Of a DNA stretch of 18,013 nucleotides, positions 1-5,657 are shown piece by piece. Position numbers and translations under genes: made by a program. Origin of the DNA: an uncultured Eubacteriales bacterium (GTDB lineage: Bacteria > Bacillota > Clostridia > Christensenellales > Aristaeellaceae); assembly GCA_900553295.1 (NCBI GenBank), contig USCR01000038.1, forward strand, positions 1-18,013. The letters run 5' to 3'. The notes under the pieces were generated by a model, which was given only the letters and a program-made list of their open reading frames with translations, ran no database searches and was not told where the DNA came from. The stretch's first letter is position 1. Each line of letters opens with the position of its first letter.

Positions 1-127
1 CAAAGCCATTGGGATCGTTTAGCCACCCAATGGGCGCGCACAAATGAAACGCTGGCCGGTATTCCGTATTCACCAGCTGAGCCGCCGCTTCCTGGCGGCG
101 CTGTGCCCTTTCCAAGAGCTGGGTCAT
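1..127 (-). CDS. GH32 family glycoside hydrolase (sucrase/fructanase), N-terminal part, runs off the window
   Basis: Only the first 42 codons are present; the gene continues past base 1. The protein contains YRPAFH at residues 23-28 and GWLNDPNGF at 34-42. This is the hallmark start of glycoside hydrolase family 32, which cuts terminal beta-fructosyl bonds in sucrose, sucrose-6-phosphate or fructans. By family knowledge Asp38 in the NDPNG motif is the catalytic nucleophile. The ATG is preceded by AAGGAG (136-141) at a spacing of 8. There is no signal peptide in the first 22 residues, so a cytoplasmic enzyme is likely. It lies 69 bases downstream of the broken AraC-type regulator on the same strand and was probably controlled by it. 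The exact substrate cannot be told from this fragment. Confidence 0.85.
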   Translation of the reverse strand, partial: MTQLLERAQRRQEAAAQLVNTEYRPAFHLCAPIGWLNDPNGF

Positions 128-196
128 AGGCGATTCTCCTTCCTGACAAGCCGTGTATTCCATGGGCCGCTCCGGCGGGAAGCGCCCCGGCATGCC

Positions 197-940
197 CTAG
201 CCGCGTTCGTTCTCCAGCTCGCTGGACGAAGCCGCATTTCCCTCCCCATGCACCTTTTTCCATTCCAGCGGCGTAACGCCCAGGGAACGCTTGAAGGCCA
301 CGCGGAAGGTATGGGTAAGCGCATAGCCGGAGGCCACGCCTACCTCGCTGACCGACAGCGTGGTGCTTCGCAGCAAGCGGCAGGCCAGGTCAATGCGCTT
401 CTGCTCAATGAACGCGCTGATCTTGCTCCCCGTCTGTTCCTTAAAAAGCTGGGAGAGGTACTTGTCGCTCAAATGGAATGCGGTCGCAATGCTGCTAACG
501 GCCAGGGACGGGTCCGCATAGTTTTCCTGGATATACTGGACGCCACGGTCCAATAGGTTCCCTCCAGGTTCAGGCCCACCTGGCTCTGTTGCCGGAGAAT
601 ATCCGATGCCAGCGGCAGCTCGCCCCGCAGCAGGCGGCGGAGGAAGATTTTGCGCGGCAGAAATCGCTGCTCCTCCGTTTTGGCCGAAAGAAGCGCTTCC
701 GTCTCCTGGGAGGAGCGAATGGCCTCCTGCTTATATTCAAAAACCGTGCTTGCCTGCTGCGATTGGTTCTGCCGGGCAATCAGGCTAAGGGTATTGTGCA
801 TGGATTCATACTGTATTGGGCGAATACGCCGGCAACCCCCAGGCACAGCAGCAGCATCCCCACGGACAGGAGCATCATATTGCGGTGAATAAAATCATCA
901 CAAGGGGAATGAGCAGTACCGCAAAATAGCGCCATTGCAT
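197..940 (-). pseudogene. AraC-family membrane regulator, broken by internal deletions and frameshifts
   Basis: The C-terminal piece (about 197-558) is a full AraC/XylS DNA-binding domain: QYIQENYADPSL, two helix-turn-helix motifs and the GVTPLEWKK end. Upstream, in another frame (about 555-838), is the linker normally found after the second membrane helix (RRIRPIQYESMHN to VGLNLEG). In a third frame (about 840-880) is a membrane helix, MMLLSVGMLLLCLG. In a fourth piece (878-940) is an N-terminal helix, FAVLLIPLVMILF, ended by TGA at 875-877. Intact relatives have two helices flanking an extracellular sensor and a further domain before the HTH, usually 700 or more residues. Here the helices touch and the middle domain is gone, so about two thirds is missing. 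At least three frame changes make a functional product unlikely. It is divergent to the permease and upstream of GH32. Confidence 0.8.
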
Positions 941-1172
941 TCAATGCCGCATGTAAAATTTCCCCCATTTTTCTACCATGATCTGTGTAAGCATATCATA
1001 AAACGAAAAACCAGGCAAGAAAAAGCAGGGAAATTTGCACCCATACGGAAAATTGTTCGCTGGTCTATCGGGAAAAAACACCTCTTTTCGGGAGGATTTG
1101 CTCTTTTGAAATGAATTATATGGCATAAGAATTTCCACATCGTACACAATGGCGTAACGAGGAGAAAAGGCG
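941..1172. other. Intergenic region between AraC remnant and permease remnant, no clear element
   Basis: This 232-base divergent spacer is AT-richer than its surroundings. It should have held the promoters of the regulator and the transporter. I see no convincing pair of -35 and -10 hexamers on either strand; TATAAT occurs on the minus strand near 1116-1121, but without a -35 at the right distance. No inverted repeat stands out. Confidence 0.4.
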
Positions 1173-1676
1173 ATGGTACATCCCGCCATAAAGCGTCCCA
1201 CAAAGGCGCCGCTGCTGCAACGGCTCTGGAAAGCCAGATGGTTCAATCTGTTGATGGCGCCAGGACTGATTTATTTCTTCGTTTGCAAATACATCACCAT
1301 GGCGTTTCAGGAATATTCTCCCAGCCTGGGCTTTTTGAAAAGTCCCTGGGTTGGCCTGAAACATTTCCAGCAGTTTTTCCATGATGGGTCCTTTGAGAAG
1401 CTCTTCGGGAACACCTTGATTCTATCGCTGGAGAGCTTGATCTTTTCCTTCCCCGCGCCTGTCATGCTGGCACTGTTCCTTCATGAGATCCGGCACAATA
1501 CCTGCAAGCGTGTTGCGCAGACGCTCATGTACCTGCCGCATTTTCTCGCCGCCGTGGTCATCTGTTCCATTGCCTACCAGCTCTTTCTCATGGAAGTGCG
1601 CACGCCCCCGTGTGACGCTGCACTGTCCCTGCTAAAAAATTTTTTGACAATTCGGCCGCTGCATTTTACAATGTAG
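1173..1676 (+). pseudogene. LplB-like sugar ABC transporter permease, truncated
   Basis: The 167-residue frame begins with the typical LplB/YtcP-type permease start: a basic N-terminus, helix LLMAPGLIYFF at about 25-36, then SPWVGLKHFQQFF at about 55-67, the GNTLILSLESLIFSFPAP helix at about 78-95, and YLPHFLAAVVICSIAYQLF at about 122-140. Family members are about 290-320 residues with six helices and the EAA loop; that half is missing here. After about residue 143 the sequence stops resembling the family and ends at 1676. Compared with the usual KYxPMxGxxIAFxxYSP, about five residues also seem missing between KYITM and AFQEYSP. The ATG at 1173 follows GAGGAGA. The partner permease and binding protein expected next are absent. 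It is probably the remnant of an oligosaccharide importer that worked with the GH32 enzyme. Confidence 0.75.
1634..1672 (+). promoter_or_regulatory. Strong sigma-A promoter of the SGNH hydrolase gene
   Basis: TTGACA at 1644-1649 and TACAAT at 1667-1672 are separated by exactly 17 bases. An A6T6 tract (1634-1645) directly upstream resembles an UP element. The predicted start near 1679 gives a leader of about 44 bases before the ATG at 1723. Confidence 0.8.
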
Positions 1677-1682
1677 CGGCCG
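1653..1682. promoter_or_regulatory. 13-bp inverted repeat over the promoter, candidate operator
   Basis: The left arm 1653-1665 and right arm 1670-1682 match at 12 of 13 positions around a 4-base centre. The repeat covers the second half of the spacer, the -10 hexamer and the predicted transcription start. That is where a repressor would block RNA polymerase. No T-run follows, so a terminator is unlikely. Confidence 0.55.
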
Positions 1683-1722
1683 AGTTCTTGAAATCCGCAC
1701 CATGCACAAAGGAGGCATCAAC

Positions 1723-2370
1723 ATGCAACGGATTCTCTTTCAGGGAGACTCCATTACCGACGCAGGCAGAAACAGGGAAAATGATCGGGAAACCGGCCGG
1801 GGATACCCAACGCTGGTCATGGGGCGTTTGGGATATGACGAGCCGGGCAAGTATGAGTTTTTCAACCGCGGCGTCAGCGGCAACCGGGTGGTAGACCTCT
1901 ATGCACGAATCAAAATTGATTTGCTGAACCTGAAGCCGGATTATCTCAGCATCCTGATTGGCGTCAACGATGTGTGGCATGAAATCAGCCGGCAGAACGG
2001 CGTTTCCGCCGAAAAGTATGAGCTGATCTTCGATATGCTGCTCAGTGAAGTGCGCGCCGCCTTACCGGATATTCGCATCATGATTCTGGAGCCCTTTGTG
2101 CTGCCGGGAGCAGCCACGGAAAGCACCGCAGAGCAGCCGGAACGGTGGTTGCAGTTTTCCCGGGAAGTTCCGCTGCGGGCCGCGGCTGCCAAGCGTGTAG
2201 CCGAAAAGCATCACGCGGTGTTTGTCCCCCTTCAGGAGCGCTTTCAGCAGCTCCAAGCCCAATGCGCGCCCGGATATTGGCTGGCGGACGGTGTGCATCC
2301 CACAGCCATGGGGCATGAGCTCATCGCCCGTGCCTGGATGGATGCCTTTGCGCAGCTGCGCCGGTTGTAA
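1723..2370 (+). CDS. SGNH/GDSL-family hydrolase (esterase)
   Basis: This predicted cytoplasmic esterase of 215 residues belongs to the SGNH fold, which removes acyl groups from sugars or lipids through a Ser-Asp-His triad. Block I is FQGDSITDAG at residues 6-15 (catalytic Ser10). Block II is NRGVSGNR at about 48-55 (Gly), block III is GVND at about 81-84 (Asn), and block V is DGVHPTAMGH near the C-terminus (Asp and His). All four blocks are intact and the length is normal. An in-frame ATG at 1702 exists, but AAAGGAGG at 1708-1715 is 7 bases before the ATG at 1723, which I therefore take as the start. There is no signal peptide. Its place beside a carbohydrate locus suggests deacetylation of imported sugars, which is inference; the substrate is not readable. 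Confidence 0.88.
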   Translation: MQRILFQGDSITDAGRNRENDRETGRGYPTLVMGRLGYDEPGKYEFFNRGVSGNRVVDLYARIKIDLLNLKPDYLSILIGVNDVWHEISRQNGVSAEKYELIFDMLLSEVRAALPDIRIMILEPFVLPGAATESTAEQPERWLQFSREVPLRAAAAKRVAEKHHAVFVPLQERFQQLQAQCAPGYWLADGVHPTAMGHELIARAWMDAFAQLRRL

Positions 2371-2476
2371 CCCGCGCAGGCACAGCATGGCGCCTGAAAA
2401 TCCACAGGAAAAGTACGCCCATATGTTTCAAGCGCAGATTGCTAAATAGGAAAACCTGATTTGCGCACTGTACCCC

Positions 2477-2532
2477 AAAAGCCCTGCACCCTCCTCCATA
2501 CCTTCGCAAGGGGAGTGGCACAGGGCTTTTTC
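2477..2532. terminator. Bidirectional terminator between convergent genes
   Basis: AAAAGCCCTG (2477-2486) pairs perfectly with CAGGGCTTTT (2521-2530) around a 34-base loop. It ends in a T-run on the plus strand and in TTTT on the minus strand. It lies between the SGNH gene (plus) and the EFR1 gene (minus) and can serve both. Confidence 0.75.
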
Positions 2533-2590
2533 CTATCCGCGTCTTATGAGTTCTTTCACCGGGGAGGTTCCGGTACGCCCGCGGTATGGC

Positions 2591-3334
2591 TCAGCATCGC
2601 TCCTCCTGGGGAATATGCGCCTCAATGGTATACCGGCGCCGTCCCTCCGTGGATTTGCCATACTGGATGGCCTGTGTGGGGCAGGCGTTGATGCAGCGCA
2701 TGCGCTGGTAGCACTGCGCCTGCCACTGGGGTTTTCCATCCTTCAGGGAGATGGCGGACGCCGGGCAATTCCGGGCGCACGTCCCGCACCCGTTGCAGCG
2801 GTCCGTGACAAAAAAGGGCTTGGTAGTCCGGGCAAATCTGTTGAACCCAAAGTTGGCCATCCGGGATTTCACCCCGGCCAGCGCCCCCTCATGCACGCGA
2901 TCCACCCGCTGGCGGTGCAGGATCTCCTGGGCTATCTGCTGCAATGCTTTCCGGGCCGAGGCAATCTTTTCCTGGATCACTGCGTCGCTGTCGGTGTCTG
3001 AGCCGATGATGTAATTATTCGGCATCACCAAGCTGTAACTGCTGTCCAAGGGGCATTCCTTCGCAAAGCGTTTCATGGTCAGCCCAGCCTCGCTGCCACA
3101 GGTACAAACGCCGAAAGCAAAGGCCTGAGGACGCGCCAGCCTGCTCGCGAAATTGGTCATGACCTCCGGCGCTCCCCAGACGTATACCGGAAATACAAAA
3201 CCGACCTGCTCCTCCTTTTGCACATCCGGGGTTTGTGCCAGGGTAGTGATATCACAGGCCACGTCCCCCGTAAGATGTGCCAGCTGCCGGGCAACCCATG
3301 CGGAATTACCCGTTCCCGAAAAATAGAAGATCAT
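2591..3334 (-). CDS. EFR1-family flavodoxin/ferredoxin protein
   Basis: This 247-residue protein joins a flavodoxin-like N-terminal half to a two-cluster ferredoxin C-terminal half, the EFR1 arrangement. The FMN phosphate-binding loop is YFSGTGNSAW at residues 4-13. The flavodoxin core continues through GFVFPVYVWGAPEV at about 45-58. The two [4Fe-4S] motifs are CNGCGTCARNCP (about 183-194) and CYQRMRCINACP (about 210-221); the second has the unusual Cys-x5-Cys opening seen in this family. It should transfer single electrons in the cytoplasm between flavin and Fe-S partners; the partners are not known. The start at 3334 follows a GGAAGG-rich stretch and begins directly before the flavodoxin strand. 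It is divergent to the Crp/Fnr gene, in a redox island, so co-function is plausible. Confidence 0.88.
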   Translation of the reverse strand: MIFYFSGTGNSAWVARQLAHLTGDVACDITTLAQTPDVQKEEQVGFVFPVYVWGAPEVMTNFASRLARPQAFAFGVCTCGSEAGLTMKRFAKECPLDSSYSLVMPNNYIIGSDTDSDAVIQEKIASARKALQQIAQEILHRQRVDRVHEGALAGVKSRMANFGFNRFARTTKPFFVTDRCNGCGTCARNCPASAISLKDGKPQWQAQCYQRMRCINACPTQAIQYGKSTEGRRRYTIEAHIPQEERC

Positions 3335-3506
3335 ATGATGCCTTTCCTTCCTTGACCTGTGCCATGGGATGATGTACCGGGCCATCCGCCCCCGCGGGCC
3401 AAAGCAATACCCTGCCAAAGGGAGCGCTGCCCTTTCATTTGCCGGTCAGGTCGATCATACGTTGCGCCTGCGCATGCGTCAAGGCATGGGCTGCCTGTGG
3501 CGTCAA

Positions 3507-3535
3507 TTGCCTTTTTCCCTTTTTCTGTATATAAT
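3507..3535 (+). promoter_or_regulatory. Promoter of the Crp/Fnr regulator gene
   Basis: TTGCCT (3507-3512) and TATAAT (3530-3535) are spaced by 17 bases. Transcription would start near 3542, giving a leader of only about 12 bases to an ATG at 3554, or 33 bases to the GTG at 3575. The rest of the 240-base spacer to the EFR1 gene shows no copy of the GTGAT-N3-GTCAC motif found farther right. Confidence 0.65.
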
Positions 3536-3574
3536 GAAAAGCGGTATGTACCAATGGCGAAAGGGCGGTTGCGC

Positions 3575-4231
3575 GTGGAGTTTTCAGCCTTTTTCCCCAT
3601 GTGGGGTCAGCTCACGGCACAGCAGCAGGCAGCCCTGTGCGGCGGCGCCTTCTCCCGAAAGGTAGGCAAGAGGGAGATTATGCACAGCGGCGATGCGGAC
3701 TGCACTGGGCTTCTGCTGGTGCAAAGCGGCCAGCTTCGGGCCTTTATGCTGTCCCCCGAGGGGCGGGAGATAACCCTGTACAGGCTTTTCCAGCGTGACC
3801 TGTGCCTGCTCTCCGCCTCCTGCATGATGCGGTCCATCCAGTTTGACATCACCATCCAGGCGGAAAAGGATACCACGCTCTGGGTGATTCCCGCCGAAAT
3901 CTACAAGCGGGTCATGGAAGCCTCCGCGCCACTGGCGAACTTTACCAACGAGGTTATGGCGGCAAGGTTTTCCGAGGTGATGTGGCTCATTGAGCAGATC
4001 CTGTGGAAGAGCTTTGACAAGCGCCTGGCTGCCTTTTTGCTGGAAGAAGCCGCCATTGAAGGGACCTCCACCTTGAGGCTGACCCATGAAACCATCGGCA
4101 ACCACCTGGGACACCCGCGGGAGGTCGTTACGCGCATGCTGCGGTATTTTCAGGCGGAAGGCATGGTGCGGCTGTCCCGGGGCGTGGTGGAAATCGTGGA
4201 CGAACGCGCGCTCCGGCGCCTGGCAGCATAA
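3575..4231 (+). CDS. Crp/Fnr-family transcription regulator
   Basis: The protein has about 218 residues: a cyclic-nucleotide-binding-type beta-barrel (about 8-120), a long dimer helix (about 125-155) and a winged helix-turn-helix (about 165-210). The recognition helix reads GHPREVVTRML at 179-189. Arg182, Glu183 and Arg187 align with Arg180, Glu181 and Arg185 of E. coli CRP, the residues that read GTGA. There is no N-terminal Cys cluster as in FNR, so a bound Fe-S sensor is not evident; Cys22 and two central Cys are the only obvious thiols. I chose GTG 3575 because AAAGGGCGG precedes it and homologues start just before the FFPMW-like segment; ATG 3554 is an alternative without a ribosome site. 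It most likely controls the neighbouring ferredoxin-rhodanese operon and thioredoxin fusion. Confidence 0.9.
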   Translation: MEFSAFFPMWGQLTAQQQAALCGGAFSRKVGKREIMHSGDADCTGLLLVQSGQLRAFMLSPEGREITLYRLFQRDLCLLSASCMMRSIQFDITIQAEKDTTLWVIPAEIYKRVMEASAPLANFTNEVMAARFSEVMWLIEQILWKSFDKRLAAFLLEEAAIEGTSTLRLTHETIGNHLGHPREVVTRMLRYFQAEGMVRLSRGVVEIVDERALRRLAA

Positions 4232-4269
4232 AAAAGACGCCCTGTATTCCTTGGTTCTACAGGGACGTC
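4230..4269 (-). terminator. Terminator of the ferredoxin-rhodanese operon
   Basis: On the minus strand an 11-bp stem with one bulged base (4269-4258 with 4246-4236) is followed by six T (4235-4230). It begins 22 bases after the rhodanese stop codon. Its T-run overlaps the stop codon of the convergent Crp/Fnr gene. Confidence 0.8.
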
Positions 4270-4291
4270 CTCACGGGGGCCGGTTTCGCAC

Positions 4292-4690
4292 TTATTCCGT
4301 GACAATCTCGCCGGTCCAGCTGTTGATACCGCCGAATTCCACAATGTTGGTATAGCCCAGCTGCGCCAGCTTTTCCGCTGCCTGCTTGGACCGGTTGCCG
4401 CTGCGGCAATAGACCAGGATCAGCTGATCCTTGTCAGGCAGGAGGGGGATGTCCTCCGTACCGATGGTCTCGTTGGGCAGCAGGGCTGCGCCTGGGATAT
4501 GGCCGGAGGCAAATTCCTGTGCCGTGCGCACATCCAGGATCACATAGTTTTCCTCCGTTTGCATGATGTTTACGGCTTCTTCCGTGGTGACCTGCCGGTA
4601 GCCGGTGGTCTTGGGCGCAAAGTTGGTGACGCCGGTAAGCACAAGTGCCAGCACCAGCAGCACCGGTATGGCGATCTTTTCCAAGTTCAA
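4292..4690 (-). CDS. Membrane-anchored rhodanese-like sulfurtransferase
   Basis: This 132-residue protein has an uncleaved-looking N-terminal membrane helix (residues about 6-24) followed by one rhodanese domain (about 31-132). The active-site loop is CRSGNRS with Cys95. VILDVRTAQEF at 50-60 and GHIPGA at 63-68 are the usual rhodanese motifs. Rhodaneses carry sulfur as a persulfide on this Cys. The anchor has no strong positive charge after it, so the catalytic domain probably faces outside. No ATG is available: the start is TTG at 4690, or TTG at 4684, which is better spaced (9 bases) from AGGAGG. It is the last gene of a three-gene operon, 15 bases after the Fe-S membrane protein. A role in extracytoplasmic sulfur or thiol chemistry is inference. 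Confidence 0.87.
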   Translation of the reverse strand: MNLEKIAIPVLLVLALVLTGVTNFAPKTTGYRQVTTEEAVNIMQTEENYVILDVRTAQEFASGHIPGAALLPNETIGTEDIPLLPDKDQLILVYCRSGNRSKQAAEKLAQLGYTNIVEFGGINSWTGEIVTE

Positions 4691-4705
4691 ATTCCTCCTG
4701 GCGAT

Positions 4706-5278
4706 TTAGTGGGGATGCTTGATTTTACAGATCAGCTGGGTCATCGTACCCATGGGGCAATAGACGCACCAGCTCCGGGGTTTGAACAGCACCATAGTGA
4801 TCAGCCCCAGCACGGTGGAGGTGAGCATCACGCTGTAAAACCCAAAGGCGAACTGCGCCACGCCGGGGTGAAACAGCGTGCCATGATACGCCCAGTGCCA
4901 GGGCAGCTTGAATGTCCACAGCAGCGTTACCACCTGTTGCAGGTTGCGCGCGCCGGCGAAAACCAAATAGGTATTCCAAAGCATCAGGAAAAACATGGCG
5001 AAAAAGAAGATCAGGAATCCGTAGCGGAAGGCCTTGCTCTTCATCCAGCGTGGAATGTCCCTTTTGCGGGAGAGGCCAAACCTGCCCCCCAGCAGGCTGA
5101 ACAGCTGCCCCCGTCCACAGTAACGGTTGCAGTAGCCCTTGGTTCCCTTCACGATGGAGATCAGCAGCGGAATAAAGAAGCACAGCAGTCCCAGCCACGC
5201 AAAGAGAATGTTGAAAAATCCCAGCACCAGATAGGCCAGGGAGGCGATCCACAGGTAATCATACCACTTCTTTTTCAT
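4706..5278 (-). CDS. Fe-S membrane protein of the NapH/NosR-like 4Fe-4S type
   Basis: The protein has 190 residues with about four membrane helices (roughly 8-26, 28-43, 87-107, 143-165). Two cysteine motifs lie on the same, probably cytoplasmic, side: CNRYCGRG at 50-57, and WCVYCPMG at 170-177 followed by Cys184. These resemble the CxxxCP motifs with which NapH/NosR/CcoG-like proteins bind Fe-S clusters and move electrons at the membrane. His128, His132 and His137 sit in the outer loop. The ATG overlaps the stop of the ferredoxin gene by four bases (ATGA), so translation is coupled. A working picture is electron transfer from the ferredoxin into or across the membrane toward the outward-facing rhodanese; the true acceptor is unknown. 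Confidence 0.8.
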   Translation of the reverse strand: MKKKWYDYLWIASLAYLVLGFFNILFAWLGLLCFFIPLLISIVKGTKGYCNRYCGRGQLFSLLGGRFGLSRKRDIPRWMKSKAFRYGFLIFFFAMFFLMLWNTYLVFAGARNLQQVVTLLWTFKLPWHWAYHGTLFHPGVAQFAFGFYSVMLTSTVLGLITMVLFKPRSWCVYCPMGTMTQLICKIKHPH

Positions 5279-5484
5279 ACGTTCACCTCCTGGATCTCAA
5301 TCACCGATGCGGGGCATTCCTTGGCACACTTGCCGCAGCCCACACACTTGTCCTCATGGATCTGTGCATGCAGGCCATGGTTGATCTCCAGGGCGCCCAT
5401 GGGGCAAACCTTCACGCAGCATCCGCAGGCCACGCAATCCTGGCGCGCAACAAACGCCTTCCTTTTTCTCCGGGGTAACGCCAT
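5275..5484 (-). CDS. Small ferredoxin with two [4Fe-4S] clusters
   Basis: This 69-residue protein has a basic start (MALPRRKRKAF) and two classic cluster motifs, CVACGCCVKVCP at about 17-28 and CVGCGKCAKECP at about 47-58. It is a bacterial-type 2[4Fe-4S] ferredoxin, a low-potential electron carrier. The start at 5484 is preceded by GGGAGGA at a good distance; upstream in-frame codons lack one and would lie within the promoter. It is the first gene of the operon ferredoxin, Fe-S membrane protein, rhodanese. The promoter has a consensus -10 (5520-5515) but no -35, with a Crp-type palindrome in its place. The basic N-terminus could help docking to the membrane partner, which is inference. Confidence 0.9.
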   Translation of the reverse strand: MALPRRKRKAFVARQDCVACGCCVKVCPMGALEINHGLHAQIHEDKCVGCGKCAKECPASVIEIQEVNV

Positions 5485-5514
5485 GCTGATTCCTCCCTGT
5501 GTTTGGATGAGATG

Positions 5515-5555
5515 ATTATAGGGCATGCGCGCGCCTGCTTCCGTGATGTTGTCAC
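5515..5555 (-). promoter_or_regulatory. Crp-type activated promoter of the ferredoxin operon
   Basis: On the minus strand a perfect TATAAT (5520-5515) lacks any -35 hexamer at the right distance (CGGAAG at 5543-5538). The palindrome GTGATGTTGTCAC (5543-5555, centre 5549) lies 31.5 bases from the centre of the -10. A transcription start near 5508 puts it at about -41, the Class II CRP position. The leader would be about 24 bases. Confidence 0.7.
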
Positions 5556-5584
5556 AAAACTTTCTTGTTTCCGCGACGCGGTAT

Positions 5585-5625
5585 GTGATCTCGTCACGGA
5601 AAAAATTTTTACTTCCGGGTACACT
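5585..5625 (+). promoter_or_regulatory. Crp-type activated promoter of the thioredoxin fusion gene
   Basis: The palindrome GTGATCTCGTCAC (5585-5597, centre 5591) is followed by a -10 element TACACT (5620-5625), centre to centre 31.5 bases. There is no -35 hexamer (CGGAAA at 5597-5602). With a start near 5632 the site lies at about -41. The leader to the ATG is about 26 bases. Confidence 0.68.
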
Positions 5626-5657
5626 ACAACCAAACCAAACAAAAGGGGCTGAAAGAA

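Noticed and set aside
1106..1132. Possible promoter TTGAAA with TAAGAAT before the permease
   Set aside because: The spacing is 14-15 bases and the -10 is poor, so I do not list it as a promoter.
3247..3256. GTGATATCAC palindrome
   Set aside because: It lies within the EFR1 coding sequence, lacks the N3 spacing of the paired operators and has no promoter next to it.
3440..3540. Minus-strand peptide ending in QAQRMIDLTGK just upstream of the Crp/Fnr gene
   Set aside because: It looks somewhat protein-like, but has no start codon with a ribosome site, lies across the regulator's promoter and matches no family I know.
4499..5515. 338-codon plus-strand frame opposite the rhodanese operon
   Set aside because: It overlaps three well-supported minus-strand genes and has no recognisable domain.
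5571..5581. Palindrome CCGCG-A-CGCGG between the two Crp-type sites
   Set aside because: It is off the symmetry centre by 6 bases, differs from the paired motif, and such short GC palindromes arise easily here.
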